Part shown: positions 7,054 to 10,719 of the stretch, piece by piece
Numbering within the stretch: position 1 is the stretch's first letter
Layout of the letters: each line of letters opens with the position of its first letter
Assembly (NCBI GenBank): GCA_938008665.1
Contig: CALLKA010000194.1
Coordinates: 1 to 10,719, forward strand
Origin: an uncultured Bacteroidota bacterium
Lineage (GTDB): Bacteria > Bacteroidota > Bacteroidia > Chitinophagales > Chitinophagaceae
Length of the DNA stretch: 10,719 nt
Direction of reading: 5' to 3'
The notes under the pieces: model-generated
Told to the model about the DNA's origin: nothing
Seen by the model: only the letters and a program-made list of their open reading frames with translations
The model's database searches: none
Translations under genes and position numbers: made by a program

Positions 7054-9294
7054 TTGAAAAAAGCGATCATTGTTATTTTTTCTTTTTTATTTGTTTCTAA
7101 TTCTTTTAGTCAAAATACTTTTTCGCCAACAAAATTGCGAACCGACCTTTTATTAAATACCGAAAAGGTTAGCATTAGTGGTTTGCCCGTAAATATTTCA
7201 CTTTCACAAGATATTGTTAAGGATGCAAATTACCAGTTTGCAAAAGTGTTTAACACTCAGCCTAATTTTGATTGGTTAAATGCAAAAAATATCAGTAAAG
7301 TAACCGCTTGGCGCGTTTTGGTGGCTTCTAACTTACAAAATTTAAATAATAATATTGGAGATATTTGGGATTCAAAAAAACAAAGCGGTAGTCAACATCC
7401 TGTTGTATTTGCAGGTAAACCATTGGTTGTTGGAAATGTATATTATTGGAAAGTGCAACAGTGGAATGAAGTGGGGGCAGTTTCCTCATTTTCTCAACCT
7501 ACCGCATTTTATCTAGCAGCCACCGATACTGTTAATTTTGGTGCACATGCACCTTTGGCTGCAGAGTTACAACCTCCTTCAAAATTTATAAACCAAATGA
7601 ATGGCGCCTATTTTATTGATTTTGGCAAGGATGCTTTTAGTCAATTGCAATTACATTTAAATAGTGATAAATCAGATAGTATATATATTGAAGTTGCCGA
7701 AGCTTTAGGGAGTAATGGTGATTTTTTAAAATCAAGTCCAAATATTCGATATAAAAAAATAGGGCTATATGTTCAAAAAGGGGAACAAAACTATACCCTT
7801 AAATGGCCTGTTGATGCAAAAAGAAATAGCCGCAATCCAATTCAAATGCCAGCCTATATAGGCGAAGTATTTCCGTTTAGGTATGTTCGGATTACCGGCT
7901 TTGCTGGCAGTATGAATGCATCTTCGATAAATAGAAAAATTATTTTTTATCCATTTAATAATACCGCCGCTGATTTTGTTTCTAGTGATACTGTTTTGAA
8001 TAAGGTATGGGAATTGTGTAAATACTCAATTAAAGCAACTAGTTTTTCTGGATTTTATGTTGATGGTGATCGGGAACGGATTCCATATGAAGCGGATGCA
8101 TTGATTAATCAATTATCACATTATGCAGTAGATGCCGAATACAATATTGCTAGAAGAAGTATGGCCTATTTAATTTTTCATCCAACTTGGCCTACTGAAT
8201 GGAGTTTGCAAAATGTAATGATGGCCTGGAATGATTATATATATACGGGCGATAAAAGCTTTATTCAAAAATATTATACGGAACTCCAACAAAAAATATT
8301 AATACCACTTGCCAGACAGGATGGGCTTATTAGTACACTTGAACAAAAACAAACCAAAGAATTTTTGGAAACCATTCATATTACAAAAGCATTTGATGGT
8401 AAGCAAGATTTAAAAGATATTGTAGATTGGCCAATCGTAGAAAGAGATGGGTTTGTGTTTTGTAATTATAATACAGTAGTCAATGCTTTTTATTATAAAA
8501 ATTTATTAATAATGAGCCAAATGGCTTTGCTTGTTGGCAATAACGCTGATGCCCAATTATATAGTCAAAAGGCCAAACAGGCCTACGAGTCCTTTCAAAA
8601 AATATTTGTTGACCCAGCTACTGGTTTAGTTAAAGATGGTGATACAACAACGCATGTTTCATTACATGGAAATATGTTCGCGCTCGCCTTTGGATTGGTA
8701 TCTAAACAGAATATGGCTTCAGTGATAACATATATTAAGTCAAAAAAAATGGCTTGTAGTGTTTATGGGTCACAGTTTTTATTAGATGCACTATATGATG
8801 CTGGTGAAGCAAAATATGCGCTTGAATTATTGACGGCAACTGATCAAAGAAGCTGGTATAATATGATTAAGACAGGGTCGACCATTTCGATGGAAGCCTG
8901 GGATAAAATATATAAGCCCAACCTTGATTTAAATCATGCTTGGGGAGCTGCGCCAGCAAATATTATTGTTAGAAAGTTGATGGGCGTACAACCATTAAGC
9001 TCAGGGGCTGACACAATTTCAATAAAACCACAATTAGCCAATTTGCAGTTTGCAAAGCTGAAAACAAATTTAATAAAAGGCGAAGTTACGATTGATTATC
9101 GCCATGATGCAGATAAGGAGGTTTATCAATTATCCATACCTAGTGGAACCATTGCCATGCTTGATATTAGGTCCAATTATTCAAATACTTCACTTAAGAT
9201 AGATGGCAAAAAAATGAACTTACCACTCATTGATGGTGCATTCCAAATTAATCATCTTTTAGGTGGTAAACATACCATTGAACTTAGTAAATAA
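7054..9294 (+). CDS. Secreted GH78 alpha-L-rhamnosidase
   Basis: This enzyme probably removes terminal alpha-L-rhamnose from glycans, by the inverting mechanism known for GH78. The start codon is TTG: it gives MKKAIIVIFSFLFVSNSFSQ, a clear Sec signal peptide cleaved near residue 20, and an in-frame stop (TGA, 7024-7026) lies upstream with no ATG between. Residues about 38-155 are an N-terminal Fn3/Ig-like domain (AWRVLVAS, DIWDSKK, VYYWKVQQWNEVGAVSSFS). A second beta domain follows to about 300. The (alpha/alpha)6 catalytic domain starts near 310. Its motif DGDRERIPYEAD (337-348) aligns with the family motif DxxxRDERxGWxGD, placing Glu341 as general acid. Glu614 in SMEAWD is the likely general base, and His628 in LNHAWG is also conserved. 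The 273-residue gap between the two Glu resembles characterised GH78 enzymes. A C-terminal beta-sandwich ends the protein. At 746 aa it is a compact member. There is no lipobox, so it is likely periplasmic. The GH43 gene follows 45 nt downstream. Confidence 0.9.
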   Translation: MKKAIIVIFSFLFVSNSFSQNTFSPTKLRTDLLLNTEKVSISGLPVNISLSQDIVKDANYQFAKVFNTQPNFDWLNAKNISKVTAWRVLVASNLQNLNNNIGDIWDSKKQSGSQHPVVFAGKPLVVGNVYYWKVQQWNEVGAVSSFSQPTAFYLAATDTVNFGAHAPLAAELQPPSKFINQMNGAYFIDFGKDAFSQLQLHLNSDKSDSIYIEVAEALGSNGDFLKSSPNIRYKKIGLYVQKGEQNYTLKWPVDAKRNSRNPIQMPAYIGEVFPFRYVRITGFAGSMNASSINRKIIFYPFNNTAADFVSSDTVLNKVWELCKYSIKATSFSGFYVDGDRERIPYEADALINQLSHYAVDAEYNIARRSMAYLIFHPTWPTEWSLQNVMMAWNDYIYTGDKSFIQKYYTELQQKILIPLARQDGLISTLEQKQTKEFLETIHITKAFDGKQDLKDIVDWPIVERDGFVFCNYNTVVNAFYYKNLLIMSQMALLVGNNADAQLYSQKAKQAYESFQKIFVDPATGLVKDGDTTTHVSLHGNMFALAFGLVSKQNMASVITYIKSKKMACSVYGSQFLLDALYDAGEAKYALELLTATDQRSWYNMIKTGSTISMEAWDKIYKPNLDLNHAWGAAPANIIVRKLMGVQPLSSGADTISIKPQLANLQFAKLKTNLIKGEVTIDYRHDADKEVYQLSIPSGTIAMLDIRSNYSNTSLKIDGKKMNLPLIDGAFQINHLLGGKHTIELSK

Positions 9295-9339
9295 AAGTAC
9301 TACCAAGTCTCTCAAATATTTTTATGTTAATTTAAAATC

Positions 9340-10707
9340 ATGAAAAAATATTTTTATTTAATTAATTGCATTATCATTTTTAGTATTGCAATTAGTAGCA
9401 ACGCACAAAAACAAATTTTTGATAATGGCTATCAAAATGGGAACCCAATAGTTCCTTATGTTGGAATGGCAGATCCACATATCTTTATTTTTAATGGCAA
9501 ACCTTTTTTATATAGTACACGTGACTTAGATTCACTCGCTAAAGGGCGATTTATAATGCCTGATTGGCATATATGGTCTACGAATGACCTACTTCATTGG
9601 AAACATGAAAGAACAATTTTGCCTACCGAAACTTATATGGGTAAATCAACGGATTGCTGGGCTACTGATATGGGTTGGCGTAATGGTAAATATTTTTTTT
9701 ATTTTTCAAATAAAAATATTTCAACTGGTGTAATGGTTTCGGAAAGTCCAATCGGACCTTTCAAAGATGCATTAGGCAAACCACTTTTAGATACAGGACT
9801 AACAACCTCAAAAGAATATGATCCTACTATATTAATGGATGATGATATTCAAAAAACAGCCTATATCGCATTTGGACATCATCGAGATGTTGATCCTAAA
9901 TTAGGATATTATATTGCAAAGCTGAATGAGGATATGATTTCATTGGCGGAATCGCCAAAAAAAATAGTATTTACCGGAACGGAAGATGTTTTATCTGCTA
10001 ACGATAAACCCAATTTACATAAATACAATGGCATTTATTATTTATCAGCAGGGTCTCACTATGCAACTTCAACTAATATTTATGGTCCTTATATAAAAAG
10101 AGGTAATTCTGGATTTGGCAGGTTTGGATTAACACAGCAAGCGCATGGTAATTATTTTATGTGGAATAACCAATGGTTTCATACCTGGTGCAAGTTCCAT
10201 TTAGGAAAGGAAGTAGCCTATTATCGAGAATCTTATTTAACGTATTTACATTACAAAGATGATGGCTCAATGGTTGATGACACCGTATTATTAACAAAGC
10301 ATTTTGCAAATGGGGTGGGTCAATATGATGCTAATTGGGATAATATTGAAGCTGAATGGTATATGGCTGGCGAGAAAATAAAAAAAGGCGAAAATGCCAC
10401 TGGTTTTGAAGTTAAAAGCTGCTTAAATAATGGGTATTTGTACTACCCTAATGTAAGAAATCTCAAAAAAAATGCAACATTACTTTTAAAAATTAATCCT
10501 CATTTAGGGGGGCGAATAGAAGTTAGAAAAGACAGCCCTTCGGGCTCAATTATAGGTAGTATTGATATACCACTTGAGTCTTCTAAAGATTATTTTATTT
10601 ATAAATGTCAACTACTAAATACCGAAGGCCTACAAAATTTATATTTAGTTTTTAAAGGAGAAACCAATAAAAACTTATTTAGCATTGACTGGTTAAAGTT
10701 TGAATAA
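9340..10707 (+). CDS. Secreted GH43 glycosidase with C-terminal CBM6-like module
   Basis: This is a five-bladed beta-propeller glycosidase, a family that mostly acts on alpha-L-arabinofuranosides or beta-D-xylosides; some members act on galactosides. A signal peptide (MKKYFYLINCIIIFSIAISSNAQ) is cleaved near residue 23. The propeller covers about 38-325. Asp45 in ADPHIF is the likely general base, and Asp161 in EYDPTIL the likely pKa modulator. The general-acid Glu would fall in the strand before HKYNGIYYL, but the sequence there is NDKPNLHKYNG, placing Asp222 where Glu is usual. Gln267-Ala-His-Gly matches the conserved His region near the metal site. Residues about 336-455 (IEAEWYMAG, LYYPNV, GGRIEVRKDSPSGSIIG, LYLVFKG, FSIDWLKF) are a CBM6-type module. 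The gene lies 45 nt after GH78 and is probably cotranscribed with it. The ATG at 9340 gives a good signal peptide. Family is confident; substrate and activity are not. Confidence 0.9.
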   Translation: MKKYFYLINCIIIFSIAISSNAQKQIFDNGYQNGNPIVPYVGMADPHIFIFNGKPFLYSTRDLDSLAKGRFIMPDWHIWSTNDLLHWKHERTILPTETYMGKSTDCWATDMGWRNGKYFFYFSNKNISTGVMVSESPIGPFKDALGKPLLDTGLTTSKEYDPTILMDDDIQKTAYIAFGHHRDVDPKLGYYIAKLNEDMISLAESPKKIVFTGTEDVLSANDKPNLHKYNGIYYLSAGSHYATSTNIYGPYIKRGNSGFGRFGLTQQAHGNYFMWNNQWFHTWCKFHLGKEVAYYRESYLTYLHYKDDGSMVDDTVLLTKHFANGVGQYDANWDNIEAEWYMAGEKIKKGENATGFEVKSCLNNGYLYYPNVRNLKKNATLLLKINPHLGGRIEVRKDSPSGSIIGSIDIPLESSKDYFIYKCQLLNTEGLQNLYLVFKGETNKNLFSIDWLKFE

Positions 10708-10719
10708 ATTAATTGCTTA

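Noticed and set aside
9295..9339. Separate promoter or terminator between GH78 and GH43
   Set aside because: The 45-nt gap has no hairpin and only loose AT-rich matches to a -7 box; cotranscription is simpler.
10708..10719. Start of another gene or a terminator after GH43
   Set aside because: Only 12 bases remain and they show no start codon with context and no complete stem-loop.

Overview
The window looks like part of a polysaccharide utilization locus (PUL) from a member of the Bacteroidota. The DNA is low in GC. It carries an adjacent SusC/SusD pair, lipoproteins with a charged CKK start to the mature protein, a canonical SusC carboxypeptidase-like N-terminal domain, and no clear Shine-Dalgarno sites. 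The style (small lipoproteins after SusD, many secreted glycosidases) fits an environmental lineage such as Chitinophagales or Sphingobacteriales, but the order is an inference. All convincing genes lie on the + strand. I saw no RNA genes, insertion sequences, CRISPR arrays or origins.

Layout. (1) Positions 1-354 hold the 3' part of an L-rhamnose mutarotase gene (rhaM family), whose true start probably lies before the window. (2) Positions 355-502 are a non-coding gap of about 150 nt with a possible Bacteroidota -7 box and an imperfect inverted repeat; this is the likely control region of the transport operon. (3) Positions 503-6913 hold a tight operon of SusC-type TonB-dependent transporter, SusD-type glycan-binding lipoprotein, a 132-aa lipoprotein with a DUF5018-like domain, and a 326-aa lipoprotein resembling DUF4466. 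It ends in a perfect 16-bp hairpin terminator at 6960-6997. (4) Positions 7054-10707 hold a second unit of two secreted enzymes: a GH78 alpha-L-rhamnosidase with a TTG start, and a GH43 glycosidase with a C-terminal CBM6-like module. The last 12 bases hold nothing recognisable, and the locus may continue.

How they work together (inference). A rhamnose-containing glycan, such as a rhamnogalacturonan or another rhamnosylated plant or algal polymer, is bound at the surface by SusD and the two accessory lipoproteins. SusC imports oligosaccharides. GH78 removes terminal alpha-L-rhamnose and GH43 removes an arabinose, xylose or related side group. RhaM then interconverts the anomers of the freed L-rhamnose for catabolism. 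The strongest case for rhamnose is that a mutarotase and a rhamnosidase flank the same SusCD operon. The most notable oddities are an Asp where GH43 enzymes normally have the general-acid Glu, a divergent GH78 acid motif, and the split of the locus into separately terminated transport and enzyme units. I do not see a wholly new type of system; the least characterised parts are the two accessory lipoproteins.
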